Source of the DNA: Paraconiothyrium sp. Pb-2020
Taxonomy: Eukaryota; Ascomycota; Dothideomycetes; Pleosporales; Didymosphaeriaceae
Assembly (NCBI GenBank): GCA_022419385.1
Contig: JAJUBI010000007.1
Location: 1,149,768-1,213,767 of the forward strand
Reading direction: 5' to 3'
Length of the DNA: 64,000 bases
The notes below the pieces were generated by a model, which saw only the letters and a list, made by a program, of their open reading frames with translations, ran no database searches and had not been told where the DNA came from. The translations under genes were made by a program, and so were the position numbers. Position 1 is the stretch's first letter; each line of letters starts with the position of its first letter. Positions 11,637-23,400 of the stretch are shown in pieces.

Positions 11637-12295
11637 AGTGGTCGTCGGGGGACGAGTAACGAGGCGGCGCGTGTTGTTCACGCAAGGCCTGAACGATCCA
11701 TGTCCAACCACGCGGAACTATCTGAGGGAGGCGCTTGCGAGTGCGGGATAATTTGGTGTGATAGCAGCAACTCGACAGCAGGGCTCGCATGCGTGCCTGA
11801 GCACGCGGGAGCAGCTGGTTACCCTTCGCAACGCAAGCGTGGATGCTGGGGGTGTTTCCAAACGAGGCCATCCCAGAACGGCAAGGACGAACCACTTTGG
11901 TGCCTCGTTCCTACCCGCGCCAACCTCCCAGTCCCGCACCTGCCAACTCCGCCAACCACTCCTCCACACCTCTACCACACTGCGCACGTCTCTCCATACA
12001 TCGCGCATTGCTACCTCTGGCTTGGACTTGGTCGCATTGTGCGCGCGACTACAGACCGAACCGACCGGACGCATACCCGCATATCCCTGCAGCGCGCCCG
12101 CGACGCGACAGCCCCGCTCACCGCCACGGTCCTCGATTCCAACGCGCCTTTCTACCGTCGTCCACGTCCCTTAACGTGTCGCGCAAACCAGCAGACCACT
12201 GGAGTTGGTTTAATCCCGCGCACCGTCGAACGCGCGCGTCCGTCTGCAAATCTGACGTGTCGGTCGCGTCTTGGTCCCGTTTGCGCCTAGGCAGA
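11637..12295. promoter_or_regulatory. Divergent promoter region, LRR gene/coiled-coil gene
   Basis: About 660 bases between two divergent starts. The right half is rich in CCNCC pyrimidine tracts (about 11.93-12.15 kb), common in fungal promoters and 5' UTRs. Open frames extend through it in several frames because of base composition, without domains. Confidence 0.4.
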
Positions 12296-13828
12296 ATGGA
12301 CTCCCAGGCACCATTGTCGCAGGCCTCCCAGGAGTCAATACTTATGCCATCCACGGAACTATCCACGCCGGTGACTCCTGAGAAGCCATCTCCTTCGCGA
12401 TCTGTGTCTCCGGTCGCCAAAATTGAGAAGTTCACCCCTCCAGCACCACCAACGACCGAGTCCATGACTCCACCTCCGTCGTCCCAGCTACCAAGCACCC
12501 GTTCTGTGGTACGGACGCCGTCGCCTCCAACTCCCGGACTGTCATCACCACCACCGACCTCCAAGCTACCTAACCAACCTTCAGCCCTGGCCGAGTCCGC
12601 AGCCGCCCTGTACACCCAGGACCAGGTCAATAATGCATCCACCGAGGAGCTCCGCGCCATGGTGATTGATCTGACAGGCAAAATGCGTGATGTACGGCTA
12701 TCTGCTGCGCATCACAAATTGCAGTACAACATGGCTGTAATGGAAAGCCAGGAGTCGGCAAGCCGAATGGCTGTGGAGTTAGCTATGGCCCAGCGTGAGA
12801 TTGATGTTTTGCAAAAAGCCGAGGAGAAGCGCCGGAACGAAGGGGTGAGGCCCGAACACACCTACCAGGAGTCGCCAACTGTGGCCGCCAATGCCATTGT
12901 GATGTCTGAGATGAATCGCCAAATCCAACTACTCCAGAATGAGAATGAAGAGTTGCGTGACCTGTATGACCAGCAAAAGCGAGTGACTGAACACCGGGAA
13001 GGGGAACTCGCTGGGCTGATGGAAGAGAATGACCGCCTGAAGTCGAGGATTCGTAAAAACCGCGACCATATTGCACCATACCTGCCTTATCTGGAGCAGA
13101 TGAATGAGTCGCCACGTTCTACCTTCGGTACCCCACATGCTACTCCGCGGCACAAGGTCAATCGCATATCTGCTCTACATGATGAGAACAGTAGAGGACA
13201 AAGCAACTTTGAAGCACTCCTGTTGGCAGACAAGATGCTGAGCCAAAAAACTGCCACTGCACCTTCGACACCCGCAAAGTCGCATGGGCCACGGTCTCGA
13301 TTCGGGCACACCCGAGGCGCTCAGTCGTTGTCCTCGCTTCCCCAGACGCCAAGAGGACGCTCTGGTCAAGTCCCGATCGAAATTCCAAGAACACCAACGA
13401 CCTTTCCTACCGTCAATATCCCACAGTCAGCACCCCCAGCTCATTACCAGCAAGGGGTAGGAATGGTAAAAGCTGCACACGCGCGACGCGAAAGCAGCAA
13501 CTCCACCATTACTGCATCCAGCGTTGACGAGGAGGAAGCATACACGGATAGAGAAGACGAGGAGGTAACTGAGTCTCAAGCAAGTCAACTCGCAACCAGC
13601 ATGCTCCGTAGGGTGCCCTCGTCATCCAAGAAAATAGCCGCCCCATCCTCACAATCGAACCTCATCCAAAGCAAAATCTTTGGCCAGGTCAAGAAAGGTC
13701 ACGGGTTGACGCGTTCCGCCGAACTCGAGAAGAAGCGTCTGGCGTCCGAAACCCACGGAAGTCCGACCAAGCGAGGGCGGATGGATGGTGGCGTGGGCCT
13801 GGGCATCGGGCTTGGTCTGCGAGACTAG
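12296..13828 (+). CDS. Coiled-coil, Ser/Pro-rich protein of unknown function
   Basis: A single exon of 510 aa from ATG 12296, placed just after a CCTAGGCAGA context. Residues 1-110 are Ser/Thr/Pro-rich with many SP/TP sites (VTPEKPSPSRSVSPV). Residues about 115-270 form coiled coils (LYTQDQVNNASTEELRAMV, RLSAAHHKLQYNMAVMESQE, MSEMNRQIQLLQNENEELRD). The rest is disordered and basic, ending KKRLASETHGSPTKRGRMDG, which resembles a nuclear localisation signal. I recall homologous Pezizomycotina proteins that carry a misleading oxidoreductase name; no flavin fold is visible here. A structural or cytoskeletal/nuclear adaptor is plausible by inference only. Confidence 0.8.
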   Translation: MDSQAPLSQASQESILMPSTELSTPVTPEKPSPSRSVSPVAKIEKFTPPAPPTTESMTPPPSSQLPSTRSVVRTPSPPTPGLSSPPPTSKLPNQPSALAESAAALYTQDQVNNASTEELRAMVIDLTGKMRDVRLSAAHHKLQYNMAVMESQESASRMAVELAMAQREIDVLQKAEEKRRNEGVRPEHTYQESPTVAANAIVMSEMNRQIQLLQNENEELRDLYDQQKRVTEHREGELAGLMEENDRLKSRIRKNRDHIAPYLPYLEQMNESPRSTFGTPHATPRHKVNRISALHDENSRGQSNFEALLLADKMLSQKTATAPSTPAKSHGPRSRFGHTRGAQSLSSLPQTPRGRSGQVPIEIPRTPTTFPTVNIPQSAPPAHYQQGVGMVKAAHARRESSNSTITASSVDEEEAYTDREDEEVTESQASQLATSMLRRVPSSSKKIAAPSSQSNLIQSKIFGQVKKGHGLTRSAELEKKRLASETHGSPTKRGRMDGGVGLGIGLGLRD

Positions 13829-14423
13829 ACTGAGCTATGATGATCTAATGAGTGACGATCTGGTATGATGGCAGGGAGGATCTGGAGTTTATACGGATTG
13901 GATTGGGCTGAATTTTTGACTTGTATTCTATGCTTTGGCATTCTGAATTGGCCTTGCGTTGCCATTTTGTACTGCCTACAGAGACTAACTCGACTCTGTT
14001 CTCTAAGATTCTTGATGGATACCACTGAATGTACGGTCGCGATGAGGCACGATGGGTGGATAGTAACCAATGTATGTATAGCCATCAGTTTGGTAACTTT
14101 ACCTTGAATGAAGTGCAAATCGTGCATTGATGGAATTGCCGTCCTGCTAGCATATGCACCGTCGACCAAGAATTTACATTAGAGCTCAATCAAACCTCGA
14201 TATAGTGACACAAGGCAGTAATGCAGAGACATTGATGAGACTGCGGTCCGCTGTGCAACGCGTTGTTGGTGCACGAAGCTGACTAAGATGACGCTAAAGC
14301 TGGTGTCTCGGTCAAACCCGCGGCCCGGCCTTAAGCGAAGAATTTTGCCCACCACCGAACCTTTCGTTGCTCCTTCCGAACTCCAGCCGTACTAACCACA
14401 GGTGAGGACCAAAATCTGCAACA
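13829..14423. other. Intergenic with eL13 promoter
   Basis: About 600 bases. The distal half is the 3' flank of the coiled-coil gene. The last 100 bases carry a TACTAAC-like branch site followed by CACAG at 14391-14401, which could mark a 5' UTR intron of the ribosomal protein gene; the donor is not resolved. Confidence 0.35.
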
Positions 14424-15284
14424 ATGGCCATCAAGCACAACCAGCAGATCCAGAAGAACCACTTCCACAAGGACTGGTAAGCGGCGCGATCAGGAGGCTC
14501 TATGGAGGCAGTGTCGCTGACATCTTCGCAGGCAGCGCTACGTCCGCGTGCACTTCGACCAGGTAATTCCCCTCTCAGCAGCACGAGAGTAGTGGCGCCT
14601 GTGTGTTAATCGTTGGATTAGGCTGGGAAGAAGAAGAGCCGCCGCAATGCTCGCGCCGCCAAGATCTCCAAGGTCGCTCCTCGCCCCGTTGACAAGCTGC
14701 GACCCGTTGTCCGCTGCCCGACCGTCAAGTGTATGTCCGCTGGAGGTACGCAGACAACAATTCGCTAATCTCAAACATAGACAACCGTCGCGTGCGCCCC
14801 GGTCGTGGTTTCTCTCTCGCTGAGTTGAAGGGTAGGCTTTGATCTGGCCCACCCAAACGCGCATTGCTAATAATATTCAGCCGCCGGCATTCCCCGCAAG
14901 CTCGCACCCACCATCGGTATCTCCGTCGACCCCCGCCGCCAGAACCTCTCCGAGGAGAGCCTCAAGGCGAACGTCGAGCGTCTCCAGGAATACAAGAAGA
15001 AACTCATCCTCTTCCCCCGTCGCAACGGCAAGACCAAGAGCGGTGATGCCTCCGCTGAGGATGTCAAGGCCGCCAAGAAGGGCGACAACACCATCACCTC
15101 CACCGCCTCCATCCTTCCCATTGTCAACAAGCCCGTCTTTGAGGAGGCTTCCATCGGCAGCGTCGAGGCTACCGAGAACGCCTACAGGAAGCTTCGTGAC
15201 CAACGCGCCGAGCAGCGCTACGCCGGTGCCCGTGAAAAGCGTGCCAAGCTCAAGGCTGAGGAGGCTGATGCCAAGAAGAAATAA
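14424..15284 (+). CDS. RPL13: 60S ribosomal protein L13 (eL13)
   Basis: Structural protein of the large cytosolic ribosomal subunit. Five exons: 14424-14476, 14532-14562, 14622-14730, 14781-14831, 14881-15284, giving 215 aa (usual length about 200-215). Conserved blocks: MAIKHNQQIQKNHFHKDW, RYVRVHFDQAGKKKSRR, LRPVVRCPTVKYNRRVRPGR, GFSLAELKAAGIPRKLAPTI, then GISVDPRRQNLSEESLKANV and LQEYKKKLILFPR. The C-terminus is lysine-rich (KKK stop). Small exons and several introns near the 5' end are typical of fungal ribosomal protein genes. Introns are about 50-60 nt and too short to host a snoRNA comfortably. Confidence 0.97.
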
Positions 15285-15808
15285 GCGGTTACGAGTCTCG
15301 GGACGATGTAGCGGTATGCTTAACGATGGGTCAAAAATGGTGATCACGGTTCTGCGATGGATATTCCCAGCATGGGCGGCGTCAATGGTTTGGGGTAGCC
15401 TGCTACAGTAGCAGTGAATGATATCTAGTCCTCAATGCAGCCACCGTTGCCGTGCATGTCAATCTTACGTACTTTTTGGTCCACCATTCTACATGAATAC
15501 TTTTCCCTATTGCCCGAGAAACTGCAGATAGGCTTGTTATCCATGCTCAGATTTTATGTAATAAGAATGTGCATGAAGAACACCTAGGAAAAGTAGTATT
15601 GCTCAAGATCACGATGCTTGTATGGACTCAAAGCGCGGGGCCCCAAGCTTCACACTAGCCTCCCTCCATCACGACACAACCTTGATAAGAAACGCTCCAA
15701 GCGCGGACCTCTTCCCACCTCACCTCAATCCATCAGCCACTACGCCACATACTACACGACCCCCTCAATCTTATAATATAACTATCCATTGATCTGCAAA
15801 TACCCAGC
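15285..15808. other. Intergenic between eL13 and HRI1
   Basis: About 520 bases. It holds the eL13 3' flank and, near the right end (about 15.70-15.80 kb), a C/T-rich leader followed by an AT-rich TATAATATAAC stretch at 15773-15783 that may be a core promoter element. Confidence 0.35.
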
Positions 15809-16881
15809 ATGCCTACTTTGGAGCCAGACCCTACGAACGCAAGTATATCCCACCGCACTTACTTCTACCCTTTACCGTACCCGCTGCCCCCGGGAACACC
15901 GATTCCCTACTCTCCCGGCCTGCCGCACCAGAATCCGCTCAACCTGCCCGAGACACCCGTCGAACCTACATCTTCTCTTGTCTTGACTAGCACGACGAAA
16001 CAGTTTATCGATATTCGTGTATTTAAGCCGATATTGAGAGAAGATCCTGGGTTGCCTAACGAAGGGGGACCGAGAGTAAGGTGAGTTCCTGCTAACCTCC
16101 GCAGGTCTAAGCGCAAGTGATATCGCACGTGATATCGCACGATGAAATGGCTTGGGAAAACATGAAGCTGACCTAAAGAGGCAGACTCGACTGGGCCTTC
16201 AGCGGCACGTCCTCGAGCGGCCCCATCCCAGACCCCTATCCGCATGGCATCATTGAAAACCCCGATACCGCCACCCGCAATACAGAGCACCACCGCTCCT
16301 GGCCCAACCCAGTCAAGCACGCTTCATGGACACATTGGCTCGACAGTCGGCATCCTGTTTCCACTTCGCCCGAGGACATGCCCAATGATGAAGGCACTAT
16401 GTTTCCCATCAGCAGCACAGAGACCCTCGAGTTCGGGCAGGGAGTCAACCCCGCAACGGGGAAGATGTGGGCATACGAGGAACTCTGGATAGATGGCGCG
16501 ATTTTGCCTGCGCCAACGACAAATGAGCCAGATCCGCCGATTTACTCAAGTGTTCTGAGACTGGACGACCCGCAACACGACCTCCGCGGTGTGGTTGTCC
16601 GGCTGGGGCGTTATTGCCAAGGTATCGTGATGAATGGGAATTACGTGACTGTTGAGCGGTGGGAGTGGGCGGCGAAAGAGAATGAGTTGGGGGAAGAGGA
16701 GACGGTTGGTGACTGGAAAAGGACGGTTAGGATCGGTGATCAGTTTTTGCCCTGCGCAACTACGTTTGAGCCGGGCGTGTTGAGTAAGGGGGCGAAGGTG
16801 AGATATTGGGAGTATGAGTGGATTTGTGAAGAGAAGGTTGCTTGGAAGGAGACGAAACAGGAGGGTGAGGTAAACGTTTGA
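15809..16881 (+). CDS. HRI1: HRI1-family protein
   Basis: Two exons (15809-16080 and 16185-16881) encode 322 aa. Family marks are EPTSSLVLTSTTKQFIDIRV (first beta-barrel strands), LDWAFSGTSSS just after the intron, ASWTHWLDSR, then NPATGKMWAYEELW and SSVLRLDDPQHDLRGVVVRL with a late GDQFLPC. In yeast, Hri1 is a small protein of uncertain role that binds Hrr25 kinase and the Sec72 translocation subunit. Its fold is two lipocalin-like barrels; those facts are family knowledge. The 104-nt intron is longer than its neighbours'. The protein is longer than yeast Hri1 (244 aa) because of a Pro-rich N-terminus and internal insertions. Confidence 0.82.
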
Positions 16882-17597
16882 CAATGGAGGAGAGAGCCGG
16901 AGGTGTGGACCGCGTTGGACATCAGTTTGAAGGTGCGTTAATTGGCATAGGGCTCGAGTCGTGATCCTGAGATGGAAGAGTCAGTATACTCGTGACTAAG
17001 ACAAGAATTGCACAAGATCTCGGTAAGTTCTACTGATCAGCTTCATTAACAGATTAGACAAGTGGGGCTAACGCGCTTTTGCACGTATGTCAGACGCTAT
17101 GAGAAGCTTCCATGTTCAGGTCTTCTTTACAAGCCCAATTGGTGAATCCATACGCAAAAGCTGCTGGCAATCATTGTGACTCAACTACACACCCGAAGGC
17201 TCCCAAGCTTCGTCCAGACACTATATGAAAAGACTTCTACAAGATCTCATTCTGCCATTTCAAAAATTTATTCGACAATAAGATAAATGCTTTATCGAAG
17301 CCACAGACGAGGATTACATACTACACTAGCTAACACCTGCTTCTAGGTTATCAAAGCCGCTGCCCTGAACAATGGTGCGGCCGTCGAAGGTTTATTCCCC
17401 ACATAGAGATTGAGTATCGTTAGCGGATAAGCCAAAACGACCGAGAAAAGATGAAGGGTAGGCGCGATCAATGACCAAGCGCGGATCCTGCATGTCTGAA
17501 CTCAAGTCGAACGTGACCAGAACGGATGTCGTATCCAATGCAGGATGGATGGCAGTGAGGTAGCGGCGGAAATGCTTTGATAGAGCAGACCACATGC
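16882..17597. other. Convergent intergenic stretch
   Basis: About 715 bases between convergent genes HRI1 (plus) and the SANT-like gene (minus). It is mildly AT-rich near 17.26-17.34 kb. No supported ORF or RNA. Confidence 0.4.
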
Positions 17598-19645
17598 CTA
17601 CTCTACCATTACATCTACCTCCAAACCACCTTCTGCCTCGTCCCCGCCATCAGCCCCCTCGTCGTCCTGCACATCCTGGATAAAACTCTCGCGGGACCGC
17701 GCCACACAAAGCGCAAGCTGATATTTCATCTGCAACTTCGTGCCACCGTGCGGAATACCCCTCGCCTTCACCAACTCACGCAGGTCCGTTACCCTAAGCC
17801 TCTCATCCGCATCGCTCAGCCGCTGCAGCAGGACTTTCTTGGTCTCGCCATCCTTCCTCATCACATGGTCATTGATCTTGCGAGCGCGGCATAGCTTCCG
17901 TAGATCAACCACGTCCAGCACCCTCCGCGGATCAGGGGTGTCTTCAGTGATATGCTTGAAGTGCTTCAGTGCGAACTCTTCGCGAAACTTACGCTCCGCC
18001 TCGCTGGCCGCCTTCTTCGCAAGCTTATCCGCGGCTGCGGCCTTCTTCTTCTTGAGATGGTCCTCTGCCTGTCGCTGGTTGAACGTATGCTTCGTAGCAC
18101 GTGTGGCAGCCCGCGCACTCGCCGCCCGCTTAGCCTGCGCGCTCTTCTCTGCCTTCTCCTCAGAGATCTTGGCCTGGCGTACAGCAGCTTCATTTTTGAT
18201 CCTCTCACGCTCCGCTTCCTTAGCTTCTTTCGCCTCGCGCTCTGCCTCGCGCTCATCTTCCTTCTGCTGCCGGAGCACTTCCATGTCTGCGTGGCGCTGG
18301 GCGGGGTCGTCGTCGACATCGCAGGGGATGGTCGCCGTATCGTCAAGAAGGGAAGAGTAGCGGGCGTGGCAGGCTTTGCCGCTGAAGACGGAGCCCTTGT
18401 TCATGCGGCGCATCCATTCGGCTGTCTTTTTGAAGCGCCACGCACGCAGGCGCTCAATCTCGTAGGCAATCTCAATGGAGGCGAGGTCGTAGGCGCGGAG
18501 GAGAAGTTGGTCCTGGGTCAAATTTAGGGACGAGTCAAGTGCGAGGCCTTCCATGTGGAGGGCTGCCGTGGTACGGGTGAGGTTGCATTGGGGGGAGCAA
18601 CTTACATCTTGTAACGTCCACTCTCTCAGGCCATTTTCGAGCTCGAAGTCCACGCGCTGGGACTGGACTATTTTGATGCGCTGGATGCGAGTGGATATGC
18701 TCTTGGAGTCGTACTTCACTCTATGTTGTTTGGCGAAATTGACGGCAATCTGCTTGTCGGAGTATCTATACGAAAGGTCAAAATTTAGAATCAACGATGT
18801 TGTGTGGAATGGCAGGTCATGACATCAAGTGCGACTCACCCTTTCTCCCGCATAGCCATCATAAGTTCATCATCTGAGTCGAGCTCATGCGACACCTTCT
18901 TATGATACGCTGGCAACGTACTACCCTTTTCACGGTTACGTCGGCCAAAGGTACCTGCCACACGGGACGAAGCCTGGTATGAGATGCCCGCATCATCGTC
19001 GATGTGGTAGCTACGAGACTCGTCAACGGTGACGCGCTTCGCAGACCGCTCAGCCGCAAGGTTGCTATGATGGAAGTGCGCAGGTTGAGTGACCTTTGAT
19101 CGCACAGGGAGGGCGGTCTTTGGGCGCTTTGCGCTGGGAGCAGCGTCCTCATTGTACAAGTCACCATGGGTTGAGCTGGGGGCATAGTCTGGATCGGGGG
19201 CATTGGCGCCGATGTAGTCAGAGTAGCCTTGGAGAGGCGCTGGTGAGCTGCTGCGGACGTATTCGTCGTATCCCAGCAGAGCGCCGTCCTCCTGTTCGAT
19301 GTCAAGAGTTATGGAAATTCAAGCAGGATGCGGGGGTACCTACATCAAGAATAATACGATTAGATGGAGGGAGCACATTGTCGTGCGCGAACGTGATGCC
19401 ATCCTCATCGTAGCTTGGAGCAATCGGGAGGCTATCCGAAGCGAAGTCTTCATCTACAGGAGCAACATCGTCGCTAAAGGACGCGACGGAGCAATTGTCT
19501 CCACCAATGTCTTCGTCTTGATTGTGGAGTTAATATTGTTTGGTGGGGATATTCATGGTGCCGGAAGTTGACACAAGCGCAAGGGCAAAACAATTGTGTA
19601 CATACCGGACAGGTCGAGCGTGAGCGTCGTGCCCCTGGGTGCCAT
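17598..19645 (-). CDS. SANT/DUF7626-like nuclear protein with charged coiled coil and SAP-like ends
   Basis: Five exons on the minus strand (19645-19606, 19516-19344, 19291-18840, 18765-18606, 18512-17598) encode 579 aa. The N-terminus is acidic (MAPRGTTLTLDLSDEDIGG). A Myb/SANT-like pair follows: YSDKQIAVNFAKQHRVKYD, then LLLRAYDLASIEIAYEIERL with WRFKKTAEWM and FSGKACHARY. A long Glu/Lys/Arg/Ala coiled coil comes next. Two short helix-turn-helix units near the C-terminus (VVDLRKLCRARKIND and VTDLRELVKARGIPHGGTK) look like SAP-type DNA-binding motifs. I recall this as the fungal DUF7626 family; a chromatin role is inferred from the SANT and SAP-like motifs only. Confidence 0.78.
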
Positions 19646-20098
19646 GGTGCGAGGGTCTGACGGGTGGGTGTCAAGTCGTGTTGTTGTAGATTCGAAAAGA
19701 TCGGGGTGCGGGTCGGCGTTTTTATGTACTGAGTGGTGACGACAAGTTTTGATGCGCGGTTGCCGGGTCAATTAAGGTCAGTGAATGGACTCGACCCAAT
19801 GTGTAAGTAAAGGACTAGAAATTTTCGAGGCCTTGACGTCAGTAAGGCCGACGGATATAGCACAGCTCGGCAAAAGTGAGTGAGTGGAGTTATACGAGGC
19901 CGGGGGTTTCCATGAGATACAGCACCGCTGCCTCTGGATTTACACCAAAGTCCCCGAAGCTTCTCAGACTTCAGTAGGTAAGTGAGAGGAGACGCATTTG
20001 ACACTCATGCATGAGCTTACTGAAACTTTTTGAAGCGGTGCAGATGCTCATCGGTGAATAGATAAGCGAATACTCCCAGCCCAAGAATGCTGAGCGTT
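19646..20098. other. Intergenic upstream of the SANT-like gene
   Basis: About 450 bases. The part next to 19645 is the likely promoter of the minus-strand gene. No ORF that I support. Confidence 0.35.
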
Positions 20099-20533
20099 TC
20101 AATAGCAATCAGGCCCTCGAATTTCGCGAGCCTTTCGATCGGGCAAGCTTCCTTTCAGGGCTAGCTCTTCCAAAATGTTTTCAACCCAGATGAATGCGTC
20201 AGACCGCTCAAACTCGCCGTTTGCTTTGCATCTGAGGTAAATCAACAGCGGGATCTTCTTGACTCTATCCTCAGTCACCACGACGAATGTAACCACTGCT
20301 TCTTCTTGAGCGTACGTCCTCGCGACGACGAAGGCACCACAGTGACATCTCGAAGAACACGTAAAGAATCTCCCCCATTCCTCAGCAATGTTGTAGTGAT
20401 GAAGTAAAACTAAACGAGCTTGTTGCATAGCACGACGAATCATCGCTGAGGAGCGGCACGTTTGTGGCTGGCTAGCTGTGGCGGAGGTGTGGCGCTCGCT
20501 ACCCCACGTCATCCTTGTCGTATGACGCAACAT
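20099..20533 (-). CDS. Hypothetical protein (doubtful)
   Basis: A 144-codon open frame from ATG 20533. The later part is protein-like (MIRRAMQQARLVLLHHYNIA, FVVARTYAQEEAVVTFVVV, KKIPLLIYLRCKANGEFERS), with balanced residues and several cysteines. No domain recognised and no intron evident. It lies in the upstream region of the plus-strand gene at 20751, so it could be a lineage-specific gene, a relic, or chance. Confidence 0.3.
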   Translation of the reverse strand: MLRHTTRMTWGSERHTSATASQPQTCRSSAMIRRAMQQARLVLLHHYNIAEEWGRFFTCSSRCHCGAFVVARTYAQEEAVVTFVVVTEDRVKKIPLLIYLRCKANGEFERSDAFIWVENILEELALKGSLPDRKAREIRGPDCY

Positions 20534-20750
20534 GCCAACCTCAACGATCAACAATCTGGTTCGCTTTCATACGATGCGCAAGCGAGAAAGAGCAGCCTGA
20601 TCGTCATGCGAAGGCGATAACAGCGCAGATCCCCAGATCTCGTTCCCAAGACGTCACATCTATACACCTCTCTTTCCTTTCTTCAGGACATATCTACTAA
20701 ACACCCAAACTAAGAATACCCTGTGCACCAACCTACAGCATACGTGCACG

Positions 20751-22256
20751 ATGTCCCTCTCCTACTTTAACGTCAAAAAGTTTCGCCGGCAGTCTAAGCA
20801 AGAACCAACTGAGCACACAGTCGAGAAAGCCGTGGACGCCGCGATTGGCAAGCCAGTATCACCACCACCGGCGCCAGCGGTGAGTACCCCTAGCGAAGAG
20901 CTCGCCGCCTCGCCGGTCCTCGACGAAGAAGATGAGAAGTTTCTTGCGCGCCTAGCTGCCATCGCTCAGGAGCCTGAGGGCCCGCGACCGCCGCTTCCTT
21001 CGCGGCCTGCCGAAGTGGTCGAGAATGAAACGAAAATGGCAAAGGATGCACAGCAGGCGTTAATGGACGGTGCAGACAAAGTGCCGCTACCTACGAGTCC
21101 CCCGGAGGTCACTGTGTCGGATGCGGATAAAGAAGTCCTGGGCAGGAAAAAGAGTGTAATGGGTTACTTCGCTCTCGCACAGGCACGTTTCAAGAAAGCG
21201 ACAGACAAGAAGGATGCGGACGGCAAGGACAATAAATTCAAGGAGAAGAGGAAATCCACTATCACACCCAAGGATAAGCAAAAGGCGGCTGACGACCTCC
21301 TCTCCGCTGCGACAGCCGCAAAGACCGAGGAGCAAAAGGAAAAAGAAAAGGAGGAACAGGATCTGACGGCTATCCTCGACGACCTTAACCTCTCCGCCGT
21401 GAACAACCGCGTCTTCTCCTTTAGCAAAGAGTCTAAAGAGCTCTTCAACAAGTTCACGCTCGTCCTCAAAGACATCATCGCCCGCGCGCCTACCGCATAT
21501 AATGACCTGGAGAAGCTGTTCAAAGATTACGACGAAAACCTCAAGAAGATGTACGGCAATCTCCCACCCTTTTTGCAGAACATGGTCAAAAGTCTCCCAG
21601 CCAAAATGACGGCCGCTCTTGGCCCCGAGATTCTCGCTGCGGCGTCTGAAAAGCCCGGCTTCGACGCAAAGCAGAAGCAGACCTGGCAGGAGGGCGCAAA
21701 AACTTATGCCAAGAAGAAGGCGAAGCAGAAAGCGAAGATCCCTAGCTTGAAGAGTCTGCTGTCCGCTGAGGGTGCAGTGGCTACAATGCTGCGCAGCATT
21801 CTGAACTTCTTGAAGCTGAGGTTCCCGGCTATTTTGACGGGCACAAACATCCTCATGAGCTTAGCTGTGTGTCGTAAGTTGTCCTTCCTCCAATTTTCTA
21901 CACAACAGACATGAGGCTAATATGGTCCAGTTCTCCTTTTCGTCTTCTGGTATTGTCATAAGCGCGGCCGTGAAACGCGTTTAGAGAGTGAAGAAAAGGA
22001 CCGGCTCACTGCTGAGGGCGGTGACTCTAATCTCGCTAGCAGTGCTTCCTCCCTCGCCTCGGCGGATGATTCAATTTTTGCACCTCGTTCGAATCTGACG
22101 GGCAACGGCGAGTCGAGCCGGCAAGGTGGGGCGTCACAAGAGGAGACACCCCAACCCCCGCTAGTCATATCAGACGAACGTGGCCAGGATGCGCCGCGAG
22201 TAACGGTGGAGGACATGCCGAGTGTGAAGGATTTGCCGTCGCCGTCTATTAGGTAA
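20751..22256 (+). CDS. Single-pass membrane protein with charged cytosolic part, function unknown
   Basis: Two exons (20751-21873, 21931-22256; 57-nt intron) encode 482 aa. Residues 1-215 are disordered and charged (Lys/Glu-rich, with KEKEKEEQDL before a conserved-looking block LTAILDDLNLSAVNNRVFSF). A helical domain follows (KELFNKFTLVLKDIIARAPT, LFKDYDENLKKMYGNLPPFL). Then come amphipathic and hydrophobic segments, FPAILTGTNILMSLAVC and, across the intron, LLLFVFWYCHKRGRE, which read as one membrane hairpin or two helices. The tail is Ser/acidic. I do not recognise a named family. A membrane-anchored adaptor is an inference from layout. Confidence 0.75.
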
Positions 22257-22514
22257 TAAATTGTGATAAGATTAAGGTGTTTTCTTGGTTTCAGAATGAT
22301 ATCCCCTTCAGTTTAGGTAGATCTTTGTAATGCACGAGGAACGTAGGTAAAAAGTACAATGTAGTGACTGTACGCGCGATTGAAAAGGGACCGTATCACT
22401 CACACGACAGTACTTGGGTGCCAATGTTTCGGTTTGCAGACCGACGTTATCGTTTTAGCGCGACGTGAACACACCCCTCCTCCTCCCACCCTCCTGCCAC
22501 CCTCCTCCCACACA

Positions 22515-22553
22515 GCACTACAGGCGCATGCACTACAGGCGCATGCACTACAG
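22515..22553. repeat. 15-bp tandem repeat (2.6 copies)
   Basis: The unit GCACTACAGGCGCAT is present twice exactly (22515-22529, 22530-22544), followed by the first 9 bases of a third copy. It sits directly after a C/T-rich run (about 22470-22512) that itself repeats an 11-base CCACCCTCCTG/CC unit. Confidence 0.9.
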
Positions 22554-23400
22554 CGCCTTCGTTATGTATAGTCTTCGCCGTGTCTTCCCTCTCTCCCCAT
22601 CGATCGAAGGCTCGTGGGGACAACAGCTGCAAGCCATGATACTCACGCCGGCGTTCAAAGCGACACCGGGCGAGAGCAACAGTGCTATATGTGCGAAGCG
22701 AATTTCAGCAGCCGAGTCCCGCACGTGCAACAGCCAGTCCTACCATTCCTATGGTAATCACACGCATCTAGCCTTTGATAGCACCTAAGGAAATCGAAGA
22801 TGACGCAACTCAAACATGAGAGGTGACCGGTAGTCTAGTCTTGGAGGCTACCACAAGAGTATCATGCTTTTTAGCTCGTGCATAATTCGCGAGCTGATCT
22901 ATGGGACCGACTAACCGAAGGCAAAATGTTTGATAGAGACTCATCAACGAAGAGAACACACTAGGTCCGACTCGCTGGGGCTTACTAGTGAAGGTCTTCT
23001 CAAAAGCCCTCCTCTTGGATGTCATTCCTAAGCATTTCCTCCGGTAGGCGTCCCATCAGGGCCTCAGAAAGGGTAATTGCTTCTGGGCAACCAGGTCTTC
23101 ATGTGAGATATCGAAAGTTGCGATAATCGACGACAAGAACCATGTGGTTAGCGAAATGCCGGTTCTTTTGCTGATTCATGTCTTTGGAATTATGTCAGAG
23201 TTTCACCTTGCGCTGTCCCTTGGTTGTATGTGTTTTTGATAGCGAAAGTAAAGCTGCGATCCAGGTTTTGTAGGAAGATTCAACCACCACCTTGTGCAAA
23301 ACGGCATGACTGGAGGTTAATCGCAGCTGTCGGACATTCACAGCCAGAGTTTCCAGGCCGATCCCATACGCAAAACACCTCTCGCTCACAGATTAATGTA

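Noticed and set aside
12118..12681. 187-codon minus-strand open frame
   Set aside because: Gly/Asp/Val-rich antisense shadow of the Ser/Pro-rich start of the coiled-coil gene.
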